Of a stretch of DNA of 64,000 bases, positions 18,517 to 28,333 are shown in pieces. Location: positions 558,001 to 622,000 of the forward strand of contig CAVZTE010000003.1 in the NCBI GenBank assembly GCA_963778165.1. Reading direction: 5' to 3'. The stretch is from Bog-756 sp963778165 (GTDB taxonomy: Bacteria > Actinomycetota > Acidimicrobiia > Acidimicrobiales > RAAP-2). Positions within the stretch are counted from its first letter, which is position 1, and each line of letters opens with the position of its first letter. The notes under the pieces were generated by a model, which ran no database searches, was not told where the DNA came from, and was given only the letters and a program-made list of their open reading frames with translations. The position numbers were made by a program, and so were the translations under genes.

Positions 18517-18975
18517 GTGCACCAGAACATCCCCAGGCTGGCCCGAGCAACCGATCTGTCCCAGGTCCAAGCGGTCGTGGCCGCGGCCTACGGGAAGTAC
18601 ACGGCGCGGATGGAGAAGGCGCCGGCACCGGTCTTCCGCGACTATGCCGAGGCCATAGAGCACGAACTGGTCTGGGTCGTCGGCGACCCGATCCAAGGGC
18701 TCATCTCCCTGGTGCCGGTGGGAGACGCCCTGCTGATCGAGAACATCGCCGTCCAGCCTTCATCCCAGGGCTCAGGCCTGGGGCGCCGACTGATGGAGTT
18801 CGCCGAAGGACAGGCCACGGCCCGGGAGGTGCGTCGACTCACGCTCTACACCAATGAGGCGATGCCCGAGAATGTCTCGATCTACCGCCACCTGGGCTTC
18901 TCCGAATTCGAGCGCCGGACGGAGGACGGCTACAAGCGGATCTACATGGAGAAGATTCTGCAGCACTCCAACTGA
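18517..18975 (+). CDS. GNAT family N-acetyltransferase
   Basis: A 152-residue protein from GTG 18517. Motif A is IENIAVQPSSQGSGLGRRLM with the QGxGLG acetyl-CoA loop, followed by LTLYTNEAMPENVSIYRHLGF, which carries the typical NxxxxxxYxxxGF segment. The substrate is unknown; small amines or antibiotics are common for this subgroup. It is read away from ribH2, with the two genes separated by 230 bases that include the palindrome. Confidence 0.8.
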   Translation: MHQNIPRLARATDLSQVQAVVAAAYGKYTARMEKAPAPVFRDYAEAIEHELVWVVGDPIQGLISLVPVGDALLIENIAVQPSSQGSGLGRRLMEFAEGQATAREVRRLTLYTNEAMPENVSIYRHLGFSEFERRTEDGYKRIYMEKILQHSN

Positions 18976-19053
18976 CAGAATGCGGTGTCAAATGGTGGCC
19001 TCGGCAGCTGAACCGGCTGCGTGGTCGGGCACCCGGACGAGGAGAGGAGCCCC

Positions 19054-19317
19054 ATGTACGCCATCGTCTCGAACGTGAGCGTTGAGAACCCGGACGAGGC
19101 CCGCCTCCTCCTGCCGAGCGCACGGGAGGCCATCGTCTCCAGAGCTCCAGGCATCGTGCACGGTTACTGGTTGGAACCGGTCGACGGGGTCGGAACGTCC
19201 GTGATCATCTTCGAAACCCGGGCCGAAGCGGAGACCGCTCTGGAGTACCCCCTTCCCTCGATGCCCGGAGTGACAACTCTCGACGTCACCATCCGCGAAG
19301 TCTTCGCAGCCGTCTGA
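19054..19317 (+). CDS. Small dimeric alpha-beta barrel protein (monooxygenase-like fold)
   Basis: An 87-residue protein from ATG 19054, preceded by GGAGAGGA. The pattern YAIVSNVSVENPDEA, IVHGYWLEPVDG, TSVIIFETRAEAETAL and LDVTIREVF fits a ferredoxin-like, dimeric alpha-beta barrel small protein as in the ABM group. There are no obvious catalytic residues, so it may be a stress or binding protein. It follows the acetyltransferase by 78 bases. Confidence 0.55.
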   Translation: MYAIVSNVSVENPDEARLLLPSAREAIVSRAPGIVHGYWLEPVDGVGTSVIIFETRAEAETALEYPLPSMPGVTTLDVTIREVFAAV

Positions 19318-19490
19318 ATCGCCGGCCAAATCAGCTCTCGTTCCGGCATCACTCCCCGTCGGGTACATCACCACGTCCCTCGTGTTGCGGCTTGGAGGCC
19401 ACATCACCTCGGCCAGGTGAGGCCTTGGACTTGCCCGGTCGGGGCAAGCCGCGCCAGAAACCACCCATGACTGTGATGGACTGACCGGCC

Positions 19491-20505
19491 ATGGCTGGTA
19501 CAGGTACCAATCGGGCTGTCAGAGGTTGTGCCGAAGGTTTGTCCAGGGGCCGTTCCTACGCCCCTGCCCACCTATCGGGATGTCGGCCGATCCCCGGTTT
19601 CCGACACTCCCGATGGGTTATCGCCATCCTGGCAATGACGCTCCTGGCCGGTTGCGCCCATGCAACGGTGGTAGCCACCCCACCGTCCACGACCACCACC
19701 ACGACCGGTCCCCACGTGACCTACCCGAACCGAGGCAAGCCGACCTGGATCATCAACATAGGAGCGGTGGCCGTGCTCCGGAAGGCCGGACTCTCAGAGT
19801 CCTTGATCAAGTACTTCTTCAACAATCCACAGACCTACATCACCACAGGCGGGGAGAACATCCGAGCCGAATTCCCTCGTGCCATCCCCACAGAGAGTTT
19901 CGGTAGCTACGAAGTCATGCGGATCACCTTCGCCACCCACGCCCTGTATCCCGGCACGCCGTGCCATCCTCTACGACAACGAGGTCTGGAGCCGCACACC
20001 GGCCGCCGAGAGCGCACTGCCCATTCAGTACGCCGCCAAGGCCGAGGCCCTGGTGCACCGGCACGGCATGACCTTCATCTTCACGCCGGCCACCGACTTG
20101 GCCAATGTCAATGCCGGTGGCGCCCCCGGTGGCGTGGCCACCTTCCAGCGCTACTTGTTCCGGGGCCTGGCCCAAGGGGGGGCGAAGGTGAGCGACGTGT
20201 TCGAGATCCAGGCCCAGCAGGCCGAGGCGACGCCGGAGTTCGAACCATTCACCAAGACAGCCGCGGCCCAGGCCCGGGCGGCCAACCCCCACGCCGTGGT
20301 GTTGGCGGGTATCGGGACCAACCCGGTGGGCCGGCCTGTGACCACGCGGGAGCTGCTCACGGCCTACCGGTTGAGTCGAGCCTTGGTCGATGGATACTGG
20401 TTCAACATGCCTCAGGGGGGATCGGCGTGCCCCTCGTGCGAGACCGGCCAACCGTATGTGGCGGCGAGCTTCTTCCGGGCCCTGGCGCGGATCCTGGGTC
20501 ATTGA
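19491..20505 (+). CDS. Hypothetical lipoprotein, one frame change
   Basis: ATG 19491 gives a long N-terminus with a lipoprotein signal (WVIAILAMTLLAGC, lipobox LLAGC) followed by a Thr/Pro linker and a soluble domain. Near 19958 the frame changes (YPGTP is followed in the new frame by AILYDNEVW), and the protein continues to 20505 for about 340 residues in all. The second half reads MTFIFTPATDLANVN and PHAVVLAGIGTNPVGRPV, suggesting a TIM-barrel-like soluble domain, but no family is recognised. It is probably anchored on the outer face of the cytoplasmic membrane. Confidence 0.55.
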
Positions 20506-20608
20506 CCCAGCCGGGAGCCCGACCGGGACGCACGGTCCGACAGGTCCCTCACCGGTCGATACGGTGGGGGGCGTACGGAGCCAGAGCTGACGAGAGTTCG
20601 GAGAGACC

Positions 20609-21055
20609 ATGACCTCCAAGTCCGATTTCACCCCCGAGGAGTGGCACCTGGTGCTGGAGGCCCCGCCCACGGCCGGCATGATCGTGGTCACGGCCCAACG
20701 TGGGGGCTCGTTCCGCGAGGCCATCGCCATTGCCAAGTCCTACGTGGCGGCACGCCAGCAGCACGGCGAGAGTCAACTGCTCGACGAGATCGTGGCGGTC
20801 AAGCCGGAGCGCGACCACACGCACTTCCACTCCGCGGACGAGCTCAAGCAGCAGGGCCTGCAGCACCTGCGGGACGCGGTGGCCCTACTCCAGAGCAAGG
20901 CCACCCCGGCGGAGGTCGAGGACTATCGACAGTTCATCGTCACCCTGACCCACAATGTGGCCGCCGCCCACCGCGAACACGGCGTGGAGGTCAGCGAGGC
21001 CGAACAAGCGGCCATCGACGACATCAAGGGCGCACTCGGCCTGCCCGTCGGCTAG
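20609..21055 (+). CDS. Conserved hypothetical cytoplasmic protein
   Basis: A 148-residue, mostly helical protein without signal peptide or membrane segment. It opens with FTPEEWHLVLEAPPTAGMIV and ends with an Ala-rich helical part (THNVAAAHREHG, then EAEQAAIDDIKGALG). The N-terminal sentence recurs in actinobacterial hypothetical proteins I recall, but no function is known to me. It lies 100 bases after the lipoprotein gene. Confidence 0.65.
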   Translation: MTSKSDFTPEEWHLVLEAPPTAGMIVVTAQRGGSFREAIAIAKSYVAARQQHGESQLLDEIVAVKPERDHTHFHSADELKQQGLQHLRDAVALLQSKATPAEVEDYRQFIVTLTHNVAAAHREHGVEVSEAEQAAIDDIKGALGLPVG

Positions 21056-21124
21056 GACGGAGCGGCAGATTTCGGCGGGCCTGGCACTGTCCCTGGCCGC
21101 CCACTGCTACCGACCGAACGAACC

Positions 21125-21748
21125 ATGAGACGCCAACTCCGAAGCATCCTGCCCTCCAAGAGCGATGGACGGATCCTGCGGTTCTCCGGCAGGTCCCGGT
21201 CGACGCCCCCGGACGATCGGAATCAGTCCGATGGCGATGAGGACGACCTGCACCGGGCCCTGGGTCGGATCGCCGCCAACTGGTCGCTCATCGAGATCGC
21301 CTCGGGGCTGGTCCTCATGGGCCTGGTCGGCAGCCGCGACGAGGCGTTGGCCCGGGCCGTGGTGGCCGGCCAGCGGGTCGAGAACGTCTGGGAGACCATC
21401 GAAGCCCTGTTGTCCTCCTATGGGGACGAGGCGGCCAACGAGTTGTCGGACTTCAGGCTCTGGCGCCGGAGTGCCAACAAGTTCCGCCGACGCCGTAACG
21501 AGGCCGTGCACAGCGCCTGGTCCCTGACCTCGGAGAAGGGTGGGCCGTCGGCATGGGACGTGATGAGCCAGAAGGCCAAGCGGGGAGCCCGTGAGGATCT
21601 GTTCCCCGGGGGCGTGTCCGAGCTCGAGGAGCTGGCCCGGGACATCGCCGACTGTGAGGAGCGACTCACCGTGGTCCACCTGAGCATCCTCGACCTGATG
21701 GACCGGCGGGATCGACGCCGAGCCGGCGAGAAACGGCCCTCGGGCTGA
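21125..21748 (+). CDS. Hypothetical protein, helical
   Basis: A 207-residue protein with a basic N-terminus and a long helical core (DDLHRALGRIAANWSLIEIA, ENVWETIEALLSSYGDEAAN, FRLWRRSANKFRRRRNEAVH). The RRRRNEAVHSxW segment resembles the conserved RN..H motif of small HEPN-like or AbiA-type helical domains, in which Arg and His form the active site, but this likeness is weak. No signal peptide. The function is unknown. Confidence 0.6.
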   Translation: MRRQLRSILPSKSDGRILRFSGRSRSTPPDDRNQSDGDEDDLHRALGRIAANWSLIEIASGLVLMGLVGSRDEALARAVVAGQRVENVWETIEALLSSYGDEAANELSDFRLWRRSANKFRRRRNEAVHSAWSLTSEKGGPSAWDVMSQKAKRGAREDLFPGGVSELEELARDIADCEERLTVVHLSILDLMDRRDRRRAGEKRPSG

Positions 21749-21775
21749 GCGACCGCGGTCGACCGACGTCTCCTT

Positions 21776-22861
21776 TCAGTTCCGGATGAGTTGGTAGAGC
21801 TCGACCTCCCCGGGGATCCCGTTCAAATGATGGTGACCCAGGCTCGAGTGGGGGAGGGCGGCATCGGCCGCCACGTCAGCGGTCGTGACCACTTCCCCGG
21901 GACGGGCCACCTTGGCCGCCCGGCTGGCCAGATTCACCACGGGCCCGAAGACGTCGCCATCCCGGAGCATGACCTCGCCGCTGGCCAGGGCGGCACGCAC
22001 CTGCGGAACGGTCGGATGGTCGTCGAAGGCGTCGGCCAGGTCGATGGCGATCGACGCGGCCTCGAAGGCACCGGGGGCGGTGAACATGATCTCGTCGCCG
22101 ATGAGCTTGACCACCCGACCACCACCTTCGGTGATGGTTTCAGTGGCGATGTTCTCGAAGTCGCTGAGCGTCGCTCCGAGCTCGCTCATCTCGAGGATCT
22201 CTCCCAACTCCGTGGACCCCACCAGGTCCACGAAGCCCACCACCAGCTGCCGGGTCTCGAATCCGACCACATCGGTGTCCGATGTCGTCAAGCGCCGGGC
22301 AATGAGGAGGTGCTGACGGAACAGGGTGTCCAGGGCCGGTCCCATCAGGGGCAACAACGATGCGGCTTGGGCATTGGCCCGGGCCACCCCCAGGCCAACA
22401 GGATCCTCGGCCTGGGCTGACGGTGCCACGTTCACCAGGAACGACGAGATGGCGGCATCGGCGATCCGGGACATGGCCAACCCGAAGACCCGGATCAGCT
22501 GGTTGGCGGCGTCTTCGCCGAACACCCCCGCCACCTGGGCCATGCCCGCGGCGAACTGCACGAAGCCGGCGGTGAAGACCGGTACGTCGGGCTCGGGGTC
22601 GGGGATGCCGGCCGTGCGAGCCAGGGCCCGGACCTCGTCGTTCGTCAGGCCGGACCGCTCGGCCGTCTGCTCCAAGGTCAGCGCCGGGCCACCCCTGATG
22701 GCCAACACTCCGGCCAGCGCCGGGAGCGTGTCCTGGAACGTAACCAGCTCCTCGGGCGTCGCCCCCAACTCCATCAGATAGTCCAGGAGCTCCAAACGCG
22801 CCTCGGCCTCAGGGCCATCGGGGTGGTACACACCGAGTTCCGCCAGCTCTTCGGGTTTCAC
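21776..22861 (-). CDS. Class III adenylate cyclase with N-terminal regulatory domain
   Basis: A 361-residue soluble cyclase that makes cAMP. The C-terminal catalytic domain shows VVGFVDLVGSTELG (first metal Asp), GGRVVKLIGDEIMFTA (Lys for adenine recognition and second metal Asp) and FGPVVNLASRAAKVA (Asn and Arg that stabilise the transition state), so all key residues are present. The N-terminal 200 residues are helical, with a LTLEQTAERSGLTNDEVRAL winged-helix-like start, and match the layout of mycobacterial Rv1264, whose N-terminal domain inhibits the enzyme in a pH-dependent way. pH sensing here is inferred from that relative. Confidence 0.85.
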   Translation of the reverse strand: MKPEELAELGVYHPDGPEAEARLELLDYLMELGATPEELVTFQDTLPALAGVLAIRGGPALTLEQTAERSGLTNDEVRALARTAGIPDPEPDVPVFTAGFVQFAAGMAQVAGVFGEDAANQLIRVFGLAMSRIADAAISSFLVNVAPSAQAEDPVGLGVARANAQAASLLPLMGPALDTLFRQHLLIARRLTTSDTDVVGFETRQLVVGFVDLVGSTELGEILEMSELGATLSDFENIATETITEGGGRVVKLIGDEIMFTAPGAFEAASIAIDLADAFDDHPTVPQVRAALASGEVMLRDGDVFGPVVNLASRAAKVARPGEVVTTADVAADAALPHSSLGHHHLNGIPGEVELYQLIRN

Positions 22862-23009
22862 AGGCCATCAGTACACACGACGAGCGGCTCCGCCGGGGCC
22901 ATCCCCGGTGACCACGCCCGGAGAGGTCTCTTGCCCCCTGCGCCCAGGACCGCCGCCAGATCGGGTACACAATGGGGGGAGGGGCCAGGCAATCGGAGAG
23001 GACCACGGG

Positions 23010-23222
23010 ATGGCAGAGCAGGAAGAAGTCAGCGGACACCAGTTGCGGTTGGCGCAGGAGCGCCGTCTGCTGAGATTCTGCGCCGAGCAGGGCCTGGACC
23101 CCAATGCTCCGGACCTTGACAACCCCGATCTCCACCTGCTCGCACCCATCCTCGATGCCGAGGGCAACATCGTCCCGGATCCCGAGGACATCGAGGCCGT
23201 CAAACCCTCGGCGCTGCCCTGA
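23010..23222 (+). CDS. Small acidic hypothetical protein
   Basis: A 70-residue protein from ATG 23010 (CGGAGAGGA upstream). The core HQLRLAQERRLLRFCAEQGLD is a charged helix, followed by Asp/Pro-rich LDPNAPDLDNPDL and ILDAEGNIVPDPEDIE. No family is recognised; the absence of signal peptide and membrane helix suggests a cytoplasmic protein. Confidence 0.5.
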   Translation: MAEQEEVSGHQLRLAQERRLLRFCAEQGLDPNAPDLDNPDLHLLAPILDAEGNIVPDPEDIEAVKPSALP

Positions 23223-23408
23223 CCCTCCAGGGGGCCAGAAATGCCCTGCTGGGACCGCAGGCCCAGTGGCGCCAAATTGGCCGCCACCATTGCTACGCTG
23301 CACCTCTATGAGTGGTTCTGGTCTTCGCGGGCGGGTTTCCGCCGGCGCCGTCGGTACCGGAACGATCCCTCACCCTGACGGGATGTCGCCGGCGGGCAGG
23401 GCTGTCTG

Positions 23409-25205
23409 ATGGCACAACCGGAGGAGTCCGCCCCGCTTCGAGTCAGTGGTCATTCGGCCACCGGCGGACGGGGCGGGGGGTCAACGGCTGGCGGTGTGCC
23501 ACGGTCCCGGCCAGTGGCCAACGAGGCCGGCCTCCAGCAGCTGGGCAGCCAGATGCGCCAAGCAAAGAGCGATCACCGGGCGCCCCGCCACTCGGCCAAA
23601 AAGTCCAAGGGCAAGAAGGTCAAGGGTCGGCACCGGCTCCGACTGGGGTTGATCATCGGTCTGAGCGTGCTCTTGGTGCTGGTGGCCGGTGGGGCGGGCT
23701 ACACCTACTACCTGACCCACGACCTCAAGCGCGTCCAGGTCAAAGGACTGACCGGGGCACTCACCACCGGCAAGGAGGCCGGGACCGAGAACATCTTGAT
23801 GGTGGGGTCCACCTCGCGCTGCGCCCTCGCCGTGCAGAACGCGGCCTACGGACTGTGCTCCCAGGGCGTCAACGGCGTGAACAGCGACGTGATCATGATC
23901 CTGCACGCCGACCCGGCCACCCATCAACTGGCCCTGCTGTCCATTCCCCGCGACCTGTTCATCCCCAATGCCCGCAGCGACGGGGCCAACAAGGTCGACG
24001 CCGGGCTCTTCGAAGGCCTCACCCAACTGGTGTCGGCCATCGAAGAGGACTTCGGGATCCCCATCCAGCACACCGTCTCGCTCAACTTCGACCAGTTCGC
24101 CAACGTGGTGGACGCCCTCGGCGGCATCAACATGTCCTTCCCGATCTCGGTCTTCGACGCCGAGTCCGGACTCAACGTCGAGGCCGCCACCTGCGTGCAC
24201 CTCAACGGCACCCAGGCCCTGGAGGTCGTGCGGGCGCGCCACCTGCAGTACAAGCAACCTGGCGACTCCAACTACGCCGCGTACTGGACGCAGGAGAACC
24301 TCAGCGACCTGGCCCGCATCCGTCGGGACCACGAGTTCCTGCGGGTGCTGGCCACGGCCGTAGCCAAGCAGGGCCTCGGAAACCCCGTCGCCGACATCAA
24401 CCTCATCAATTCGGTCAAGGCCGACCTCACCTTCGACCAGGACTGGCCGGTGAGCGACATGGCCAACCTGGTGCTGGCCTTCCATTCCGTCAACGTGAAC
24501 TCGGTACCCCAGCTGACCCTCCCGGTGGCGGTGGTCGATGATCCTGACGGGGCGGGTGGCTCCCTCCAGTACCAGGGCGGGAGCTACGGCGACGTGGAGT
24601 TCCCCAGCCAGACCCAGGACCAGGCCGCTATCCACACCCTGTTGGGCGTGGGATCCGACGTCGACACCATGACCGGGACCCCACTGCCCTCGGCGGCCTC
24701 AGTCAATGTCTCGGTCATGAACGGGACCGGCGCCTACAACCAGGCCACCGACACCGCCTCTGCTCTCAGCGCTCTGGGCTTCCACACCGTCGGGGTGGGG
24801 GATTCCACTCCGGTGGGGGATGTGGCCGAGACCGTGGTGTACTACGGATCGCGGAGCCCGGCCGTCGAGGCCGCGGCCGAAAAGGTGGCCGACTCCATGA
24901 CCGGCTCGGTCATCATGGGCTACGACCCCGCCCTGGTCGCCGACAACGCCGAGGTCACCGTGGTCACCGGCTCCCAGTTCGCGGTGGACTCCCCGGCGCC
25001 GGCCCCCACAACCGGCTCCACGGCTCCGTCTGCCACACCAACCACCGCGGCGGTTCCCCCCACCACCACGACGTCCACCACTTCGCCGGCGGCAGCGGCG
25101 ATCGCCGCACCGTCACCGTCGAACACCGGTCTCGAGCCCTGGGACCCGCGGTCCTGCCCGGCCGGAGCCACCCCCACCGTCCCGGTCCAGAATCCGGTCG
25201 GTTGA
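23409..25205 (+). CDS. LytR-CpsA-Psr (LCP) family cell-wall glycopolymer ligase
   Basis: A 598-residue membrane-anchored enzyme of the family that transfers lipid-linked polymers (arabinogalactan, teichoic acid or capsule) to peptidoglycan. After a cytoplasmic basic region there is one helix (LGLIIGLSVLLVLVAGGAGY). The LCP domain follows: ENILMVGSTSRC, SDVIMILHADPATHQLALLSIPRDLFIP and NKVDAGLFEGLTQL with the conserved Asp/Arg residues, then VVDALGGINMSF and ALEVVRARH. A LytR_C domain (SVNVSVMNGTGAYNQATDTA) and a Pro/Thr tail end the protein. Neighbouring membrane glycosyltransferases fit an envelope-polymer role. Confidence 0.9.
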   Translation: MAQPEESAPLRVSGHSATGGRGGGSTAGGVPRSRPVANEAGLQQLGSQMRQAKSDHRAPRHSAKKSKGKKVKGRHRLRLGLIIGLSVLLVLVAGGAGYTYYLTHDLKRVQVKGLTGALTTGKEAGTENILMVGSTSRCALAVQNAAYGLCSQGVNGVNSDVIMILHADPATHQLALLSIPRDLFIPNARSDGANKVDAGLFEGLTQLVSAIEEDFGIPIQHTVSLNFDQFANVVDALGGINMSFPISVFDAESGLNVEAATCVHLNGTQALEVVRARHLQYKQPGDSNYAAYWTQENLSDLARIRRDHEFLRVLATAVAKQGLGNPVADINLINSVKADLTFDQDWPVSDMANLVLAFHSVNVNSVPQLTLPVAVVDDPDGAGGSLQYQGGSYGDVEFPSQTQDQAAIHTLLGVGSDVDTMTGTPLPSAASVNVSVMNGTGAYNQATDTASALSALGFHTVGVGDSTPVGDVAETVVYYGSRSPAVEAAAEKVADSMTGSVIMGYDPALVADNAEVTVVTGSQFAVDSPAPAPTTGSTAPSATPTTAAVPPTTTTSTTSPAAAAIAAPSPSNTGLEPWDPRSCPAGATPTVPVQNPVG

Positions 25206-25236
25206 CCGGGCGCGCCGACGACGCAGCAGCCCTCCC

Positions 25237-26427
25237 TCAGGTGGGGGCCAAGGTGATCAACTCCGACACGTTGTCGTAGAGGATCCTGCGCCGTTCGCCA
25301 CCGTCGAAGTTCTTGAGCTCCCGCACGTACTCCATGGGCTCGGGCAGAGCCTCGATATGGGGCCAGTCCGAACCGAAGATGACCCGGTCGGTGCCGATGC
25401 ATTCGGCCACCTGATAGACGTCGTCCTCCCAGAACGGATTGATCCAGACGTGGCGCCGCAGCGTCTCGACCGGATCGTGCTTCCAGTACCCGGGCATCTT
25501 GTTCGAGGTCGACCGGATCTTTTTGATGAGGTCGGGAAGGTACTCGGCCCCGTTCTCCACCGAGGCGATCCGCAGATTGGGGAACCGCTCGAAGTGGTTC
25601 TCGAAGATCAGGGTGAGGAGGTAGTCACGGATGGCCTGCTCGATGGCGAAGGTCTTGATGGAGGGCTTCCAACCGCCGGAGAACGTGGCGCCGAACCCGT
25701 CAGCGGCGTACCCGTTGGACGAGCCACCACTGTCGGCGGCATGGACGACCACGGCGATGCCCGACTCGTTGGCCAGGCCCCAGAAGCCGTCGAACATGGG
25801 GTCGAAGGGGTTCCGCCGCCCCACCGCGGTGGTCGGGGCGGCCGGGCGCATGACCACGGTGCGGGCCCCGTGGTCCAGGGCCCAGGCCAGCTCCTCGGCA
25901 GCCCACGCCGGGTCGGCCAGGGTGATGTACGGAGCGGCGAAGATGCGACCCTGGTAGTCGAAGGACCAGTCCTCCACCAGCCAGCGATTGAAGGCCCGGA
26001 AGAGGTGGCATACCGCCTCGGGATCGTGGGCCAGCGGCTCCTCGTAGATCATCCCGAGGGTCGGGAAGAGGAGGCAACCGGCCATGCCCTGGGCATCGAG
26101 GGCGGCCAGACGGGCCTCGGGCTGGCGGTAAGCCGGCCGGATGGGCTCCCGCCGGGAGAGGAACTCCATGGGGTTCCGCTGGTCCGGGTTGCCCCGGAAG
26201 TAGTCGTACATGGCCCCTGGTAACGCCACCGGGTCGAAGGTGGGATTGGTCACGGCCCTGCTGACCCTCCCGCCGATGACGTGATAACGCCGGCCGTTGA
26301 CCTCGGACCACTGGATGACCCGGGGGCCCAGGGCCGGGTCGAGGTGGCGGGTGAAGGCGTCGAGTGCCTCGTAGTAGTGGTTGTCGGCGTCGAACACCGG
26401 ATGGCCCAGACCTTCGACGTCACCCAT
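25237..26427 (-). CDS. Amidohydrolase-2 family metal-dependent hydrolase
   Basis: About 396 residues from ATG 26427, chosen because AGGAGGCAGGAG precedes it directly. It is a TIM-barrel hydrolase of the ACMSD/amidohydrolase-2 type: VFDADNHYYE at the N-terminus supplies the first metal ligands (the usual DxHxH appears as DADNH), VVVHAADSGG gives a His, and VIFGSDWPHIEALPEP supplies the C-terminal Asp. Substrates of relatives include aromatic acids and lactones; none can be named here. It is read away from the LCP gene. Confidence 0.8.
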   Translation of the reverse strand: MGDVEGLGHPVFDADNHYYEALDAFTRHLDPALGPRVIQWSEVNGRRYHVIGGRVSRAVTNPTFDPVALPGAMYDYFRGNPDQRNPMEFLSRREPIRPAYRQPEARLAALDAQGMAGCLLFPTLGMIYEEPLAHDPEAVCHLFRAFNRWLVEDWSFDYQGRIFAAPYITLADPAWAAEELAWALDHGARTVVMRPAAPTTAVGRRNPFDPMFDGFWGLANESGIAVVVHAADSGGSSNGYAADGFGATFSGGWKPSIKTFAIEQAIRDYLLTLIFENHFERFPNLRIASVENGAEYLPDLIKKIRSTSNKMPGYWKHDPVETLRRHVWINPFWEDDVYQVAECIGTDRVIFGSDWPHIEALPEPMEYVRELKNFDGGERRRILYDNVSELITLAPT

Positions 26428-26470
26428 CTCCTGCCTCCTGTCACTGGCCCCTTCTGGGCGCTCCGCCATC

Positions 26471-28333
26471 CTACCGGTGGTGCCGGGGGACCTCCGGGGG
26501 CCGCCGGCCGACTGGAGCAGGCGGTGCCGGCTCCCCGGGGGTGCTTCCGAGCGTCCAGTACATGAGCGGGGAGGTACTGAGGGCCTCGGGCGACGAGGTG
26601 TAGGCCTCCACCAGCCAGTTGCTGTCGTGGGCGGGGGCCCCGAAGGGCCCCGGTGGCAGGAGGGTCACCACGGTCGACTGGTGGGGCCCGATGGATACCG
26701 GGCCACCACCGGCCTGGTGCCAGAACCCGTTGGGGTGACTACTGCCCACATTGACCATGAATCGGGGCTCAACCGTGCGGCCGGTGGTGTTGGCCACCCG
26801 GAGGGTCACGGCGTTGAGGAGGCCGGCACCCTGCGACACCCGCACCGAACGCACCCCGAGCTCCAGCGGTACGGACAGGAAGGCCAGCACGGTGAGAGCC
26901 ACCGCCGCGGCCATCGGGATGGCCACAGCCAGCACCAGCGGTCTCCCCGAACGCTGGGTGGTGTGGGCCCGGGCCGCCCGGCCCTCGGGTCGCCGCACGG
27001 CCGAGACGGTGACCGCCGCCACCAGGGCTGCCGGGTAGAGGTCGATCAGGTAGGTGAACAGGCTCCTTGGTGCCACGAAGAAGCCGATCGGGAGCAGCAG
27101 CATCCAGGCCGGCTTCATGCGCGGGTACCAGACCACCAGTGCGGCCAGTAGCGCCACCAACACCAAGAGGCCGGCCACCGAGAGCAGGCGCATCGATACC
27201 CCTCCACCGATCCCGTGGAGCGCCAGGGTGACCAACCCCTGGCCGTCGGTGACCAGGGGTTGGTTGAACGGGAGGATGGTGTCCCGTATCCAGGCCTTCG
27301 GCGACCAGATGACGAAGGGCAGGTTGATCACGGCGAAGACGCCGAGCACGATGGCCAGGTACCGTCCGGCCAGCGGCCAGGGCTTCCGACCCGAGGTCCT
27401 GGCCTCGATGAACACCCCCACCACCAGGAACGGGACGCAGAACCACGGTGTCTGCTTGATCGAGCAGGCCAGTCCCAGGGCCACCGGGCCCATCCAACGG
27501 GCCAGCCCCGCCCTCCGGTCGAGCCCGAAGCGGTCCCACTGCCATACGGCCAGGACCAGGAACGGCAGGAAGGCGGCGTCGGTGCCACCGGAGGCGAAGG
27601 CCCCGGTGAAGAGGGAGACCAGTAGGAGCAGGGGAGCGAGCCAACGCACGGTGACCGGCACCAGGACGTAGATGAGGATCCCGGTGACGATCCAGGCGTA
27701 CAGGTCCATCCAGTCGACCACCTCGTGGTGGAAGCCCAACAACATGGCCGGGACATTGAACAGGAACGAACCGGCCGGATAGGACACCGCGGACACGTGC
27801 GCTCCGGTCACCGTGTACGTCCAGTAGTTGGAGGCGCCGTTCAGGAGCTTCGAAGCCGAGTTCATCGAGGCGGTGTAGGGATTGATGCCGTGCACCATGA
27901 GGCGGGCCGCCACCTGATTGAAGGCGGCGGAGTCGGTGCTGTAGAAGATCCGGGTGTGGATGCCGATCCCTTGGGAGATCAGGGTCATCACCACCACCGA
28001 CCCCATGGCCGACCACTGGAGGCCCTGCGACCGTGGGTTCTTCACCAGCCAGGTGACCCCTAGCCCCACGGCGCCGACCAGGAGGACGACCGGGGCGGCC
28101 ACTGCGGCGAACCACCACGAGGTCCACGAGCCCCACAGGCCGATCCCGCCGATGATGACCCCGAGCCACACCAGGCTCCAGATGCCCCGCTCCACCGGTC
28201 CGGTGATGACCGTGGCACCCTGGGCCGGGACGGTCGCCGGGTCCGGGTCCGGCATGGGAATGCCGTCGCCGACGGCACCCTCGGGCCTAGCCAGGGTGAC
28301 CGGGCGTCCCGGCTCAAGTGGTGTGATGGTCAT
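26471..28333 (-). CDS. Multi-pass membrane glycosyltransferase-like protein (GT-C type)
   Basis: About 620 residues from ATG 28333, preceded by GAAAGGGGAG. There are at least ten hydrophobic helices, for example IWSLVWLGVIIGGIGLWG and MRLLSVAGLLVLVALLAALVVW. The loop after an early helix has IFYSTDSAAFNQVAARLMVHGINPYTAS, the INPY and preceding acidic residues being typical of GT-C polyprenyl-phosphate-sugar transferases. A C-terminal beta-rich exoplasmic domain ends it. It is followed downstream by the amidohydrolase gene and is the third of three such membrane proteins in a row on this strand. Confidence 0.65.
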   Translation of the reverse strand: MTITPLEPGRPVTLARPEGAVGDGIPMPDPDPATVPAQGATVITGPVERGIWSLVWLGVIIGGIGLWGSWTSWWFAAVAAPVVLLVGAVGLGVTWLVKNPRSQGLQWSAMGSVVVMTLISQGIGIHTRIFYSTDSAAFNQVAARLMVHGINPYTASMNSASKLLNGASNYWTYTVTGAHVSAVSYPAGSFLFNVPAMLLGFHHEVVDWMDLYAWIVTGILIYVLVPVTVRWLAPLLLLVSLFTGAFASGGTDAAFLPFLVLAVWQWDRFGLDRRAGLARWMGPVALGLACSIKQTPWFCVPFLVVGVFIEARTSGRKPWPLAGRYLAIVLGVFAVINLPFVIWSPKAWIRDTILPFNQPLVTDGQGLVTLALHGIGGGVSMRLLSVAGLLVLVALLAALVVWYPRMKPAWMLLLPIGFFVAPRSLFTYLIDLYPAALVAAVTVSAVRRPEGRAARAHTTQRSGRPLVLAVAIPMAAAVALTVLAFLSVPLELGVRSVRVSQGAGLLNAVTLRVANTTGRTVEPRFMVNVGSSHPNGFWHQAGGGPVSIGPHQSTVVTLLPPGPFGAPAHDSNWLVEAYTSSPEALSTSPLMYWTLGSTPGEPAPPAPVGRRPPEVPRHHR

